Below are positions 33,368 through 41,595 of a stretch of DNA of 64,000 nt, one piece after another. The notes beneath the pieces are model-generated. The model searched no databases. It was not told where the DNA came from and saw nothing but the letters and a program-made list of their open reading frames with translations. The stretch comes from a virus. Position 1 is the stretch's first letter. Each line of letters opens with the position of its first letter. A program made the position numbers and the translations under genes. The stretch covers positions 26,077 through 90,076 of IMG/VR virus record IMGVR_UViG_3300042453_005575; one strand, given 5' to 3'.

Positions 33368-33439
33368 GTCCTCGTAGTGTAACGGTTAGCACAGCAGGTT
33401 TTCATCCTGCTAGTCGGAGTTCGAGTCTCCGCGAGGATG
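33368..33439 (+). tRNA. tRNA-Glu (anticodon TTC)
   Basis: The acceptor is GTCCTCG/CGAGGAT, with D-arm GTGT/GCAC. The anticodon stem GCAGG/CCTGC encloses loop TTTTCAT with TTC at 33401-33403, and the T-arm is CGGAG-TTCGAGT-CTCCG. The discriminator is G. Confidence 0.92.
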
Positions 33440-33488
33440 CGTTGTTCTTGTTGATCATTTCTATAAATAGCTTATAGTATCTTTTTAC

Positions 33489-34064
33489 ATGAAACTTCTA
33501 TCTACAGAACCTTTCGGGAAGATATATTTAAAAAATAAATATTTCGACTCTCCTGAAATAATTGATGCTTTGGTGTCAATAACTAGAAATGCTTTCTTTC
33601 CTCCTGAAAGAAAGCCGTACATAACTAAAAAAGGAAGAACTGCGCAGTGGGCGTTTGATTTCAGAGTAGCTCTTTTTGAGCAGACCACGCGGGTATTCAT
33701 GCCTCATCTAGCTAGATACCTAAGCGAACAAAACTACAGTACAATTGGTGTTAGAGGCTACGGAGCTTTCCCATTTATAGGATTATTACAATACCCTGGG
33801 ATAAATAATATACTGGTTGTAAGAGAAAAAAGAAAACCTTACGCATTTCTCAAAGACATAGAGGGTGATGCAGACATTAATTCCCCAGTTTGTTTGCTAG
33901 AAGACCTCGTTAACAGCGGTAAAAGTTTAATGGTGGCCCACCAAATATTCGCTAGAAATAAATATAACGTAAACAAATATGTTTCTTTTCTTAATTTTGG
34001 TTGGAACACAAATAAGAAGTTGAACGTAAGTTTATTAGATACTATTTTAGAACTGCACAGATAA
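33489..34064 (+). CDS. Type I phosphoribosyltransferase-like protein
   Basis: This 191-residue protein contains VCLLEDLVNSGKSLMVA near 135-151, which is the PRPP-binding loop signature (hydrophobic strand, E-D, TG/SG-S/T). Upstream, NNILVVREKRKPYA resembles the strand-loop of orotate-type phosphoribosyltransferases. The substrate base is unknown. It is 7 bases from a LigB/MEMO-like gene, suggesting a joint nucleotide or cofactor function. Confidence 0.72.
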   Translation: MKLLSTEPFGKIYLKNKYFDSPEIIDALVSITRNAFFPPERKPYITKKGRTAQWAFDFRVALFEQTTRVFMPHLARYLSEQNYSTIGVRGYGAFPFIGLLQYPGINNILVVREKRKPYAFLKDIEGDADINSPVCLLEDLVNSGKSLMVAHQIFARNKYNVNKYVSFLNFGWNTNKKLNVSLLDTILELHR

Positions 34065-34071
34065 TAACACT

Positions 34072-34845
34072 ATGCCCGTTAAAACAATATGCGTGGTGCC
34101 TCATGGAGGTATTCTTATCAATGGTAGGGCGAATACAAAAAAAACTATAAAAGGGTTTGAATGCGTGGCTAAGAAACTAAGTAAGAAAAATATATCTCAT
34201 CTTTTTATAGTAGACCCTCACGATATCATACACAGGCAAAAGTTTATGTGTTTTCTTTCATCTGTGTATAGTGAAGAAAAACCTGAGAGCAGAAATAAAA
34301 TAGATCGTATATATATGGGTAGTGCTGCGCTTAATCTAGCGCTTTTATCTATAAAATCTAACTATATATCGCATAAAGTAGAAATAAACCACAATATAAA
34401 ATGGGGGTCTTCTGTTCCTCTTTACTTTTTATCAGGGAAAAACAGAAGCATTACAGTAGCCTCCATAGACCGAAAGATCCCCACAAACGATATACGAAAA
34501 GCTGGTTGCGAAATATTCGAATTATTGAATAACCGGCAAGAAAATATTGCTATAGTGTTATCTTGCGATTTATCACACAGCCATTCTACCGAAAATCTTG
34601 ATTTTCCTTACCACTGTAATTCAAAAATTTACGATGACCATGTTTATAATACTGTAAACATGCAAAAAATAGAAAATTATAATGATATACCTGACATTAT
34701 TATTGAAACAGCTCGGACTGATGCTCACGCGCAGCTAACTATGCTCGCAGGAATATGCACTAAATATAGCTATTGCTCGAAAGTTTTTTCGTATGAAATT
34801 CCATCATACTATGGAATGCTCACAGGAATTATTGAATTAGAATAA
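34072..34845 (+). CDS. LigB / MEMO-like protein
   Basis: This 257-residue protein opens with ICVVPHGGILINGR, like the PHPGxxxGG start of class III extradiol dioxygenase subunit B and MEMO proteins. It has HLFIVDPHD near 43-51, KWGSSVPLYFL near 108-118 and IVLSCDLSHSHS near 161-172, the family's second metal-ligand block. Biochemical role in phages is unknown; MEMO relatives bind metals and may modify small molecules. Confidence 0.7.
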   Translation: MPVKTICVVPHGGILINGRANTKKTIKGFECVAKKLSKKNISHLFIVDPHDIIHRQKFMCFLSSVYSEEKPESRNKIDRIYMGSAALNLALLSIKSNYISHKVEINHNIKWGSSVPLYFLSGKNRSITVASIDRKIPTNDIRKAGCEIFELLNNRQENIAIVLSCDLSHSHSTENLDFPYHCNSKIYDDHVYNTVNMQKIENYNDIPDIIIETARTDAHAQLTMLAGICTKYSYCSKVFSYEIPSYYGMLTGIIELE

Positions 34846-34848
34846 AAA

Positions 34849-35046
34849 ATGCATTGTTTAGACAAAATTAAAACTTATGCGGTGAGAGTTGAACATAATG
34901 GAAAAATTTACGAGGGAACTGTTTGGAAATACCCGAGCAGCAGTAAATTTTATAGCTGGGCATTTGTAGACCCCAAAGGCGACTACCCTGAAAAAACAAC
35001 AGAACATGAAATTGTGGAATATCTTCAAAAAAATTGGAAAGTCTAA
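34849..35046 (+). CDS. Small protein, paralogue of 38451 gene
   Basis: This 65-residue protein has YAVRVEHNGKIYEGTVW, SSSKFYSWAFVDPKGD and a C-terminal EIVEYLQKNW. The product of 38451-38666 shows the same pattern (YEFHVEYNDKKYTARIW, SSKFQDWEIVDSKG, ILEYIDNNW). The pair are dispersed duplicates 3.6 kb apart. The fold looks like a beta-sheet plus one helix. Confidence 0.65.
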   Translation: MHCLDKIKTYAVRVEHNGKIYEGTVWKYPSSSKFYSWAFVDPKGDYPEKTTEHEIVEYLQKNWKV

Positions 35047-35305
35047 GACATATAGAATAGAAATCACGCAAGGTTGTGTTTATTTTCAAATGAAAATAAA
35101 CGAAACTTTTATTGATGAGCTTAATGAAAAAGAACAGTCTGAACTAGTTGATTATCTACTTATAAAATTAAAAGAATCTTATTCGCGGGGTGAAATAACT
35201 TTGCAGCGACTAATTGAAAATTTTGACTACGACGACTATCAATATGATTCTGTGCCGTGCGATCAGTGCGGTGACACAGTGTCTACTACAATTTGGAATA
35301 TATGA
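35006..35305 (+). CDS. Hypothetical protein with terminal CxxC
   Basis: This 99-residue protein begins inside the 3' end of the preceding gene (41-base overlap) and ends with CDQCGDTVSTT. The second half is helical and acidic (YDDYQYDS). ATG 35090 is a possible later start. No family is recognised. Confidence 0.55.
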   Translation: MKLWNIFKKIGKSKTYRIEITQGCVYFQMKINETFIDELNEKEQSELVDYLLIKLKESYSRGEITLQRLIENFDYDDYQYDSVPCDQCGDTVSTTIWNI

Positions 35306-35314
35306 ATATTACTT

Positions 35315-35614
35315 ATGACTTATGAGACATTTGAAAAAATAATTACGTCTTTACAAGATGGATCAAGCAAATACGATACACTGCATAGCCTAGGAATTGA
35401 TTTACTGGCGTATGATGAACCTTATCAAAATACTATATCCATTCTTATAGCTGAAGTTTTTGGCGAAACCGGTGCGGATTGGATTAATTGGTATTTGTAC
35501 GAAAAATTCCCGCCAGGGTCTAAAGAACCGCTTAAAGCTTGGGACGAAAACAATAACGAAATTTGTTATGATGTTAAGTCTCTATGGGAGGTAATAAAAG
35601 ATGCTCAATCTTGA
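35315..35614 (+). CDS. Phage-type hypothetical protein, 99 aa
   Basis: This protein contains ISILIAEVFGETGADWINWY and PLKAWDENNNEICYDVKSLWEV, a combination typical of a widespread short phage protein family with no known function. It overlaps the next gene by 14 bases. Confidence 0.68.
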   Translation: MTYETFEKIITSLQDGSSKYDTLHSLGIDLLAYDEPYQNTISILIAEVFGETGADWINWYLYEKFPPGSKEPLKAWDENNNEICYDVKSLWEVIKDAQS

Positions 35615-35813
35615 AGATTTGGAACCTAGAAAAGATGAATTTGTCGGAAAAACGTTGAATGAATTGGTGAGTTTAATGAAATCTTTAGAAAGTTCGATAT
35701 TTGATTCTCAATGCTACGGTGTAAATGATGTCACATTGTTGCTGCGTATAAAAAGAGAATTATCGGATAGAAGCTACAACTGGGAAACTCTGGATAATGC
35801 GAGTCATAAATAA
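35601..35813 (+). CDS. Hypothetical protein, 70 aa
   Basis: This small helical protein (EFVGKTLNELVSLMKSLESS...) overlaps both neighbours. No family is recognised. Confidence 0.6.
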   Translation: MLNLEDLEPRKDEFVGKTLNELVSLMKSLESSIFDSQCYGVNDVTLLLRIKRELSDRSYNWETLDNASHK

Positions 35814-35925
35814 ATTATTTTTACCTATATTAATTTTATTATTTAGTTACGCTCTTATGTTTTTTCTAACAAAACTAGGTGAAACAGCTATAAATTTTTA
35901 TACGACAACTTATTCATTTAAATAA
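35797..35925 (+). CDS. Small membrane protein, 42 aa
   Basis: ATG 35797 opens a frame encoding one transmembrane segment (KLFLPILILLFSYALMFFL) followed by a short polar tail. It overlaps the previous gene by 17 bases and ends 2 bases before the next ATG, so it fits the packed layout. It resembles small inner-membrane phage proteins of unknown role. Confidence 0.6.
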   Translation: MRVINKLFLPILILLFSYALMFFLTKLGETAINFYTTTYSFK

Positions 35926-35927
35926 TC

Positions 35928-36212
35928 ATGAAAACCCCATCTCAAAAAGAAAAGATAGCCATGTATGAAAGTTTCCTCCATAAAATAAATACATTTGTCA
36001 TCTTAGTAGATAACGAAGGCATTAAAGAGCTAGTCACAAACGCTGATAACTTTTCATATGCTCATAGGCGTGGAAATGGCGAACTCTCCGATCGCCAGCA
36101 ACAAAGATTAATTAACAGCGCATTCTGGAAACTCTGTGACACGCCGGAGACAGATAGAAGAATAGCAGACAGGCAAAGAGCTTACACCCATAGCCGAGAT
36201 GAGAATAGGTAG
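35928..36212 (+). CDS. Phage-type hypothetical protein (KEKIAMYE family)
   Basis: This 94-residue protein begins KTPSQKEKIAMYESFLHKIN and contains FSYAHRRGNGELSDRQQQRL. This recurring pattern is seen in short proteins of many aquatic phages. Function is unknown. It overlaps the next gene by 14 bases. Confidence 0.68.
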   Translation: MKTPSQKEKIAMYESFLHKINTFVILVDNEGIKELVTNADNFSYAHRRGNGELSDRQQQRLINSAFWKLCDTPETDRRIADRQRAYTHSRDENR

Positions 36213-36741
36213 ATGGGAGCATAGTACAAAGCCGTCTGTGTTTATTGTTACAGAAAATGGAACAGAAATATATCGAGGAAATTATAAAGAAGGCAGCATT
36301 ATCATGAATGAATTACAGCATAATCCTGTACGCGACTTGAACAACGCTCGGAATTTACCGAGGGACACGCCAGAAATCGAGATAGTTCGAGGAAAAAATA
36401 ATCCTGTAGCGGACTTCTTTTCCTCTCCAAGCACCACACCAGAGACAGACGCTGCAGTTAGGGCTAGTGAAGGCCAATGGTCTTTTATATTAAAAGAATG
36501 TTCTCAAAAATTAGAGTTAGAATTAAGAGAAGCGAAAGAGAAAATAAAAGCCCAGGAGGAGCAAATAAGCTTATTGAAAAAAGCCGCTAATTTTACAAAT
36601 AATTTTAATTTTAGCGAAGAATTTTTTCAATGGCTTATGGCAAGTTCTTACGCGGCGTGCACTAGCGATATACATTTAGCCCTAAACGACGCTTGGGAGT
36701 CAGGTAAAAACGCAAAATTACAACAAACGCATGACTGTTGA
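36199..36741 (+). CDS. Hypothetical protein with coiled coil, 180 aa
   Basis: The middle contains TPETDAAVRASEGQWSFIL, then a coiled coil (ELELREAKEKIKAQEEQISL) near 125-145 and a C-terminal domain ending NDAWESGKNAK, like the modular Ead-type proteins of phages. ATG 36304 is an alternative start that would remove 35 residues. The next gene overlaps by 11 bases. Confidence 0.6.
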   Translation: MRIGRWEHSTKPSVFIVTENGTEIYRGNYKEGSIIMNELQHNPVRDLNNARNLPRDTPEIEIVRGKNNPVADFFSSPSTTPETDAAVRASEGQWSFILKECSQKLELELREAKEKIKAQEEQISLLKKAANFTNNFNFSEEFFQWLMASSYAACTSDIHLALNDAWESGKNAKLQQTHDC

Positions 36742-37144
36742 AGAATTTTTGCAGATAAAAAATATAGATAAATTATCAGAACAAAGGCAAAAAATTTTTC
36801 ACACCGCGGAAAAATTAAACACAGTGCTGTTTAATGACAAATATTGGGATTTATTAGGCTTAATTAACACCCAATGGTATTACATCACTACAATCAAAAA
36901 AAAATATATAATCCTCAACACGACAGGCAATTTTAAACCATTTAAAAATATGAAAATTATCAGAGTATCTCCTTTTTCAGGCAAAACCAATGTGCGAGAA
37001 ATTGATGTTACAGAAGAACAGATTAAACTCTGGGAAGGCGGCGAGCTAATTCAAAACGCTATGCCTAATGTGTCGCCAGGTGATAGAGAATTCATCAAAT
37101 CAGGAATAACTGATGAAGAGTGGAATGAAACTTTTGGAGAATAA
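36731..37144 (+). CDS. Hypothetical protein with phage-type C-terminal module
   Basis: In this 137-residue protein, the last 55 residues (EIDVTEEQIKLWEGGELIQ, then NVSPGDREFIKSGITDEEW) match a short stand-alone phage family. Here the module is fused to an unrecognised N-terminal domain. Function is unknown. Confidence 0.62.
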   Translation: MTVEEFLQIKNIDKLSEQRQKIFHTAEKLNTVLFNDKYWDLLGLINTQWYYITTIKKKYIILNTTGNFKPFKNMKIIRVSPFSGKTNVREIDVTEEQIKLWEGGELIQNAMPNVSPGDREFIKSGITDEEWNETFGE

Positions 37145-37148
37145 AACC

Positions 37149-38150
37149 ATGAAATTAGCGTCAATAGAAAGCATCGTATCGATTAAACCGCATTCAAACG
37201 CAGATAAACTCGAACTCGCCCAAGTTTTAGGGTGGCAAGTCGTGGTACAAAAAAGCATACACAAGCAAGGCGATAAAGTTGTGTTTATCCCGATAGACAC
37301 AATCGTCCCCAGATGCGAGTGGTCAGAATTTCTTGTGGACAAGGATAGCCCGGACAAACCGATTAGGCTAAAAACTAAAAAATTAAGGGGAGAATATTCC
37401 GCTGGAATCATTGTTTCTCTCACTAATTTTCCAGCGTTCTTTCAAGAGCTGGAAATTGGTAAAGATGTAACTGAATATTTGGGGGTTACAAAATACATAA
37501 AAGAAATACCTGCCCATTTACAAGGAGAAACAGCTGGAGATTTTCCCACACATATATGTTCAAAAACAGACGAAGACAACGGTTTGTCTGATTTAGAACT
37601 TGTTCGAAAAACAACTACAAATAATGAGGTTGTTGTTACACAGAAAATAGATGGAACGTCTATTTCAATTGTTTTTGACAATGGTGAAATTACACATGTC
37701 TGTTCTAGAAATTTATCAAAAAAAGAAACTACGGAAAGTGTGTACTGGAAAGCCGCCAGAGCGCTCAAGCAAGTTCCAGGTTTTACTGGAGTAATTCAAG
37801 GCGAATTAGCCGGAAATGGAATTCAGAAAAACCCTATGAAACTTGAAGGTATAGAATTGTTTGTGTTTCAGGTTAAAACAAAAGAAGGAGATTATTTAAA
37901 TTACCAAGCGATGAAAGGTTTTTGTAATATAGAACTATTATGCAAAACAGTTCCTCTCGTGTGGGAAGGCTCATTCGTAGGAGCGACAATAGAAGAAACT
38001 TTAGAAAAGCTACAGTCTTTGGCTGACATGCAATTTTATGCCCCTAATGTGCCTGCTGAAGGAATTGTTGTTAGACCTAAGGGTTATACTAAACTGTACG
38101 GAAGACCTATGGGGTTTAAAATATTAAATAGAAATTACAAGGATAATTAA
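37149..38150 (+). CDS. RNA ligase, Rnl2/DraRnl-like
   Basis: This 333-residue protein has an N-terminal OB-type domain (residues 1-95; KLASIESIVSIKPHSNAD..., GDKVVFIPIDTIVP) followed by a nucleotidyltransferase domain. The nucleotidyl-lysine motif is TQKIDGTS with Lys166. GVIQGELAG is motif III-like, EGIVVRP is motif IV and MGFKILNR is motif V. Such ligases seal nicked RNA, for example cleaved tRNA. ATG 37149 follows the upstream stop by 4 bases and is preferred to 37113. Confidence 0.82.
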   Translation: MKLASIESIVSIKPHSNADKLELAQVLGWQVVVQKSIHKQGDKVVFIPIDTIVPRCEWSEFLVDKDSPDKPIRLKTKKLRGEYSAGIIVSLTNFPAFFQELEIGKDVTEYLGVTKYIKEIPAHLQGETAGDFPTHICSKTDEDNGLSDLELVRKTTTNNEVVVTQKIDGTSISIVFDNGEITHVCSRNLSKKETTESVYWKAARALKQVPGFTGVIQGELAGNGIQKNPMKLEGIELFVFQVKTKEGDYLNYQAMKGFCNIELLCKTVPLVWEGSFVGATIEETLEKLQSLADMQFYAPNVPAEGIVVRPKGYTKLYGRPMGFKILNRNYKDN

Positions 38151-38438
38151 ATGTGTAAAAATCTCGACAAAAAAATTAAAAAAGCTACAGAATTAACTCA
38201 AGAATGGTATAAATTGATTGGAGGGGACCATCATAAAGACCGAGATTGTCATTTTTATATTGAAGCAACGTTTTCTTATGGTGATCCACCCATTTATCGG
38301 CTTACACATAATGGTTATTTGTCTGAGAGAATAAAAGAAGAGTACCACGATTATGAGTCCGCTATAGATGGTTTAATCAACCTACTTAAGTATATAATAA
38401 AAAATGAACAAGATTATTGCGACAATGGAGAGTTGTAA
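38151..38438 (+). CDS. Hypothetical protein, 95 aa
   Basis: This small protein (LDKKIKKATELTQEWYKLIG...) contains HFYIEATFSYGDPPIYRLTHNG, a likely beta-hairpin. It abuts the RNA ligase gene. No family is recognised. Confidence 0.62.
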   Translation: MCKNLDKKIKKATELTQEWYKLIGGDHHKDRDCHFYIEATFSYGDPPIYRLTHNGYLSERIKEEYHDYESAIDGLINLLKYIIKNEQDYCDNGEL

Positions 38439-38450
38439 CTTTTAAATTAA

Positions 38451-38666
38451 ATGAAAGTAACGCCTGTATATACTTCTGGAGCCTACGAATTTCACGTTGA
38501 ATATAACGATAAAAAATATACCGCCAGAATATGGATGAATAATGCTAGCTCAAAATTTCAAGATTGGGAAATTGTGGATTCGAAAGGAGAAAAAGCTAAT
38601 TTTGATATAGAAGAAGATATTTTAGAGTATATCGACAATAATTGGGAAAATTTATCTCAAACATAA
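38451..38666 (+). CDS. Small protein, paralogue of 34849 gene
   Basis: This 71-residue protein shares the aligned pattern V-E-Y-N-x-K-x-Y, W, SSKFxxW, VDxKG, EY and NW with the product of 34849-35046. Function is unknown. Confidence 0.65.
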   Translation: MKVTPVYTSGAYEFHVEYNDKKYTARIWMNNASSKFQDWEIVDSKGEKANFDIEEDILEYIDNNWENLSQT

Positions 38667-38667
38667 C

Positions 38668-38898
38668 ATGAAATTATTTATATTAATTTTAACCATATTT
38701 CTCACAGGTTGTATACAAAATACTACATATATAGGCCCAGCAGATTATTTAGTGACTGTTTGGTCTGGAGGATTACCTGTTGCAGAATATTATGTGTATG
38801 ACTCACAGATCACTAGAAGCAGCGGCGGTGATTATTTTTTCTTTTCTAATAAAAAATTTATAAGAGCTACCGGGACAATTACTATAGAAGAACTTTAA
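38668..38898 (+). CDS. Small lipoprotein
   Basis: This 76-residue protein has a signal peptide (MKLFILILTIFLTGC) with lipobox LTGC, so it is predicted to be lipidated at Cys15. The mature part is short and beta-rich. It could be a superinfection-exclusion or envelope-modifying protein; nothing specific is visible. It overlaps the next gene by 1 base. Confidence 0.65.
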   Translation: MKLFILILTIFLTGCIQNTTYIGPADYLVTVWSGGLPVAEYYVYDSQITRSSGGDYFFFSNKKFIRATGTITIEEL

Positions 38899-39098
38899 TG
38901 TCACACACCTCGGATTCTTTAGAAGACCCTGAAATAGACTTATGGGAAGAGCATGCTTTTTATGAAAGCGGTTTATCCGCCGATGGCTGTTTTGATAAAC
39001 TCGATGATTATGCTATAGCTGCTATAAAACGATACGGCAGGCTTTTATTAAAATATCAATCAAGACACATTCAAATACTATCAAATGCAACACAATAA
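38898..39098 (+). CDS. Phage-type hypothetical protein, 66 aa
   Basis: This protein contains LSADGCFDKLDDYAIAAIKR, a pattern shared by a widespread family of short phage proteins. It is mostly helical. Function is unknown. Confidence 0.66.
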   Translation: MSHTSDSLEDPEIDLWEEHAFYESGLSADGCFDKLDDYAIAAIKRYGRLLLKYQSRHIQILSNATQ

Positions 39099-39417
39099 CG
39101 AAATATTTTTAGATATAAAGCGCAAACCAGTTAGCCGTGGAGATTTCGTTATGTATCCGGTTAACACTTTTTTAAGATTTGCTGTTGTATCTAATGTAAG
39201 ATCTGAAAATATATTATCTGTAAAATATGTAAGATATATAAACGAGTTACTTGAAAATTCTGTATTAGGAAGGCAGACAGTCTCTAGGCATCAAAGAAGT
39301 ATAGTAAAAATTACCGGAGAAGAGCTGTTTGAATATATTGGAGAAAAATATTACGATTATATGAAGTCACTCTCAAACACAATAAAATTTCCAGTTAACG
39401 CAGCTAAAATTTTATAA
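39085..39417 (+). CDS. Hypothetical protein, 110 aa
   Basis: The N-terminal half is beta-like (GDFVMYPVNTFLRFAVVSNV), like a small SH3-type barrel; the C-terminal half is helical. It overlaps its neighbour by 14 bases. No family is recognised. Confidence 0.6.
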   Translation: MQHNNEIFLDIKRKPVSRGDFVMYPVNTFLRFAVVSNVRSENILSVKYVRYINELLENSVLGRQTVSRHQRSIVKITGEELFEYIGEKYYDYMKSLSNTIKFPVNAAKIL

Positions 39418-39429
39418 ACAACAAAATAA

Positions 39430-39741
39430 ATGAAAAAGGTGACTTTAAAAACTAAAACAATACTTGATGTTATGGATTTAGATGAACTAATCCACGCTTC
39501 ATTTAGATACTATTTGGGTAGGCGTACAATATCAACATGCACTTTCGCAAAAAATTTGGCTAGAATATTTTCGCTTTTAAATAAACACACAAAGCAAATG
39601 TTAAGTAGAGAACTTCTACAAGCTTATGAAGCTGCTGAAAGGCTTCCTGACGCAAAAATCTTAGGAGATCAGTGCGATTTAAAATATTGGAATTTAGTAA
39701 AAGCAAAATGTGAGCGATATAACACACGAAGCGAAGGTTAA
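39430..39741 (+). CDS. Phage-type hypothetical protein (FRYYLGRRT family)
   Basis: This 103-residue protein contains DELIHASFRYYLGRRTISTC, corresponding to a conserved FRYALGRRT motif seen in many phage proteins of unknown function. Confidence 0.66.
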   Translation: MKKVTLKTKTILDVMDLDELIHASFRYYLGRRTISTCTFAKNLARIFSLLNKHTKQMLSRELLQAYEAAERLPDAKILGDQCDLKYWNLVKAKCERYNTRSEG

Positions 39742-39746
39742 AAACA

Positions 39747-40028
39747 ATGGAGAAAAAAATTGTACAACTACAGCTAAAACCTGCTAAAAGATACTATGAA
39801 AATTTACCTACCGCACTTAAAAAAGATGTACAAAAAATAAAAGATATATTGAATAACCACGGTTATGATGCTACTAACGAAATAATAGCTATGGTTTGGA
39901 ACACTGCTTCAGAAGATTATATGTGTGCAGGATGGATGTGTTTGCCTAACCACCTTCCGCGCAACCAAAAAGAAAAAACAATATTGAAATATATATTGGA
40001 ATACACCGAACCTGTCAGTAATGAATAA
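39747..40028 (+). CDS. Hypothetical protein, 93 aa
   Basis: This small protein has a basic N-terminus and the segment NEIIAMVWNTASEDYMCAGW. No family is recognised. Confidence 0.6.
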   Translation: MEKKIVQLQLKPAKRYYENLPTALKKDVQKIKDILNNHGYDATNEIIAMVWNTASEDYMCAGWMCLPNHLPRNQKEKTILKYILEYTEPVSNE

Positions 40029-40051
40029 AACACAGAATCTATAATAATATA

Positions 40052-40855
40052 ATGCGTACACTAATATTACCAGACGTGCATTTAAAAATTGCTAAAGTCA
40101 AAAAAATAATAGATGATGAAAAATTTGATACGTTGATTTCATTAGGAGATTGGTTTGATGATTTTAATGACACTCCACTTAAAAATGAAAAAACAGCTAA
40201 ATTTATTTTAAGTCTTTACGATAAATTCGGAGAAAATTTTATATGGTTGCTAGGAAATCATGATGTTCCTTATGTTTACCCAGAAATGAAGACAACTTAT
40301 TGGTGTAGTGGTAATACAGAAGCAAAAAATAAAGTAATACAAAAAGTTTTTTCAAAAAAACTAAACAAAAATTTATTGAAGCTTGCTCATATTATTAAAC
40401 ACAATGATTTAAAACCTATTGTTTTATCTCATGCAGGTATATCTATAGGGCAATTTAAAAAAAGCTTATACTCAGCAAAAACGCCTGATGTAACAGAAAA
40501 TGACATAATCGAGCGTTGTAAAAAAGCTTTATTAAATTGTGATATAGGTAGGTATGATGAATTCCTCGGAGCAGGACCGGCAAGATATGGATATGCTCCT
40601 ATCGGCGGAGTTACCTGGCTTGACTGGAACATGGAGTTTGCGCCTGTTAAGGGATTAAGTCAAATAGTAGGGCACACACCAGTTAAATTACCGTCAATTA
40701 CAGATGGAAGCACGGATGAATATTTAATAGAAAAAGATGTAGAAGAAATGACGCATGTACTATCCGCAGATAAATGCTATAATATTAATCTAGATACTCA
40801 TTTAAACTATTATGCGATATTGGAAGATAATAATTTAATAATACGAAAAAAATAA
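40052..40855 (+). CDS. Calcineurin-like metallophosphoesterase
   Basis: This 267-residue protein has the complete set of metallophosphoesterase motifs: LPDVHLK near 6-12, SLGDWFDDF near 30-38, WLLGNHDVPY near 67-76, LSHAGIS near 130-136 and IVGHTPV near 208-214. It resembles the PP2A/ApaH-like phosphatases found in phages. The substrate is unknown. It is one of four such enzymes in the window. Confidence 0.82.
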   Translation: MRTLILPDVHLKIAKVKKIIDDEKFDTLISLGDWFDDFNDTPLKNEKTAKFILSLYDKFGENFIWLLGNHDVPYVYPEMKTTYWCSGNTEAKNKVIQKVFSKKLNKNLLKLAHIIKHNDLKPIVLSHAGISIGQFKKSLYSAKTPDVTENDIIERCKKALLNCDIGRYDEFLGAGPARYGYAPIGGVTWLDWNMEFAPVKGLSQIVGHTPVKLPSITDGSTDEYLIEKDVEEMTHVLSADKCYNINLDTHLNYYAILEDNNLIIRKK

Positions 40856-40877
40856 TAATCACAATTATGTAAAATGT

Positions 40878-41165
40878 ATGTTTCAAATATTTTTAATGAT
40901 TTTATTATGTGTTTTTACAACTAATAAAATAAATGCAAATGAAAAAAAATTTGATTGGACCGCTCGAGCAGACTTAGATTATACATATCGAGGAAAAAGC
41001 GAAGCTCTAAAAGAAACTTTGCGGTTCGGAGCGAGATATAAAGTATACGAGCCTAAGCACAAAAAATACATGTTTTATATGGGAGGTAATGCTATAACTG
41101 AACATGACTTATTCACTAAAGTCACCAAAATAAATGGTTTTTTTGTGCTAGGCTTTGAGTATTAG
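40878..41165 (+). CDS. Exported hypothetical protein
   Basis: This 95-residue protein has a signal peptide (MFQIFLMILLCVFTTNKINA, cleavage probably after Asn-Ala). The rest is a beta-rich mature domain with alternating aromatic residues (LRFGARYKVYEPKHKKYMFY, FFVLGFEY), as in short outer-membrane beta-barrel fragments. Function is unknown. Confidence 0.6.
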   Translation: MFQIFLMILLCVFTTNKINANEKKFDWTARADLDYTYRGKSEALKETLRFGARYKVYEPKHKKYMFYMGGNAITEHDLFTKVTKINGFFVLGFEY

Positions 41166-41187
41166 CCCACAGCTAATTAGTTGTGGG
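41166..41187 (+). terminator. Intergenic inverted repeat
   Basis: CCCACAGCTAA at 41166-41176 pairs with TTAGTTGTGGG at 41177-41187 with one G-U pair, starting at the base after a stop codon. No T-run follows; the next ATG is 5 bases away. It is probably an mRNA-stability or weak termination element. Confidence 0.45.
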
Positions 41188-41192
41188 TAGCT

Positions 41193-41423
41193 ATGAAAAA
41201 AATAAAAAAAATAATTGATCCCGTGACCCATGCTGAGCGCGCGGCTCAAATATTTTTAATAGGTTTGCTGTGTATTTTTATAATTAAAATAATAATAACA
41301 GGCACAAGTTTTACTGGAAAAAATATTAAATCAAATCACTATGAATTATATGAACGAGGAAGTGGAGGAGTTGATAAAAGCGGCTCTACACAAGCTCAAA
41401 AAAAATTCAGCACTTCTCAATAA
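41193..41423 (+). CDS. Small single-pass membrane protein
   Basis: This 76-residue protein has a basic N-terminus, one transmembrane segment (AAQIFLIGLLCIFIIKIIIT) and a polar tail. The last 83 bases overlap the next gene in another frame, so the tail may be poorly constrained. ATG 41193 is preferred to TTG 41181. Confidence 0.5.
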   Translation: MKKIKKIIDPVTHAERAAQIFLIGLLCIFIIKIIITGTSFTGKNIKSNHYELYERGSGGVDKSGSTQAQKKFSTSQ

Positions 41424-41568
41424 AGCTGTAGCGCTTTCGAATGACGCTACTTGCCAAGCAGCATTCAAAGATGGTGTGTACGAAGTTTGCTGGCAGCTTG
41501 AGTTGGCTCTGAGCCAAAACGCTATGTATAAAATTCAAGCCGCTAAACAAAAAAATTCTCAACTATAA
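41341..41568 (+). CDS. Helical hypothetical protein, 75 aa
   Basis: This protein is predicted fully helical (EVEELIKAALHKLKKNSALL, EVCWQLELALSQ). It overlaps the upstream membrane-protein gene by 83 bases; ATG 41350 is a possible later start. No family is recognised. Confidence 0.5.
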   Translation: MNYMNEEVEELIKAALHKLKKNSALLNKAVALSNDATCQAAFKDGVYEVCWQLELALSQNAMYKIQAAKQKNSQL

Positions 41569-41595
41569 AATTTTAAACTTATATAAAATAATTTT

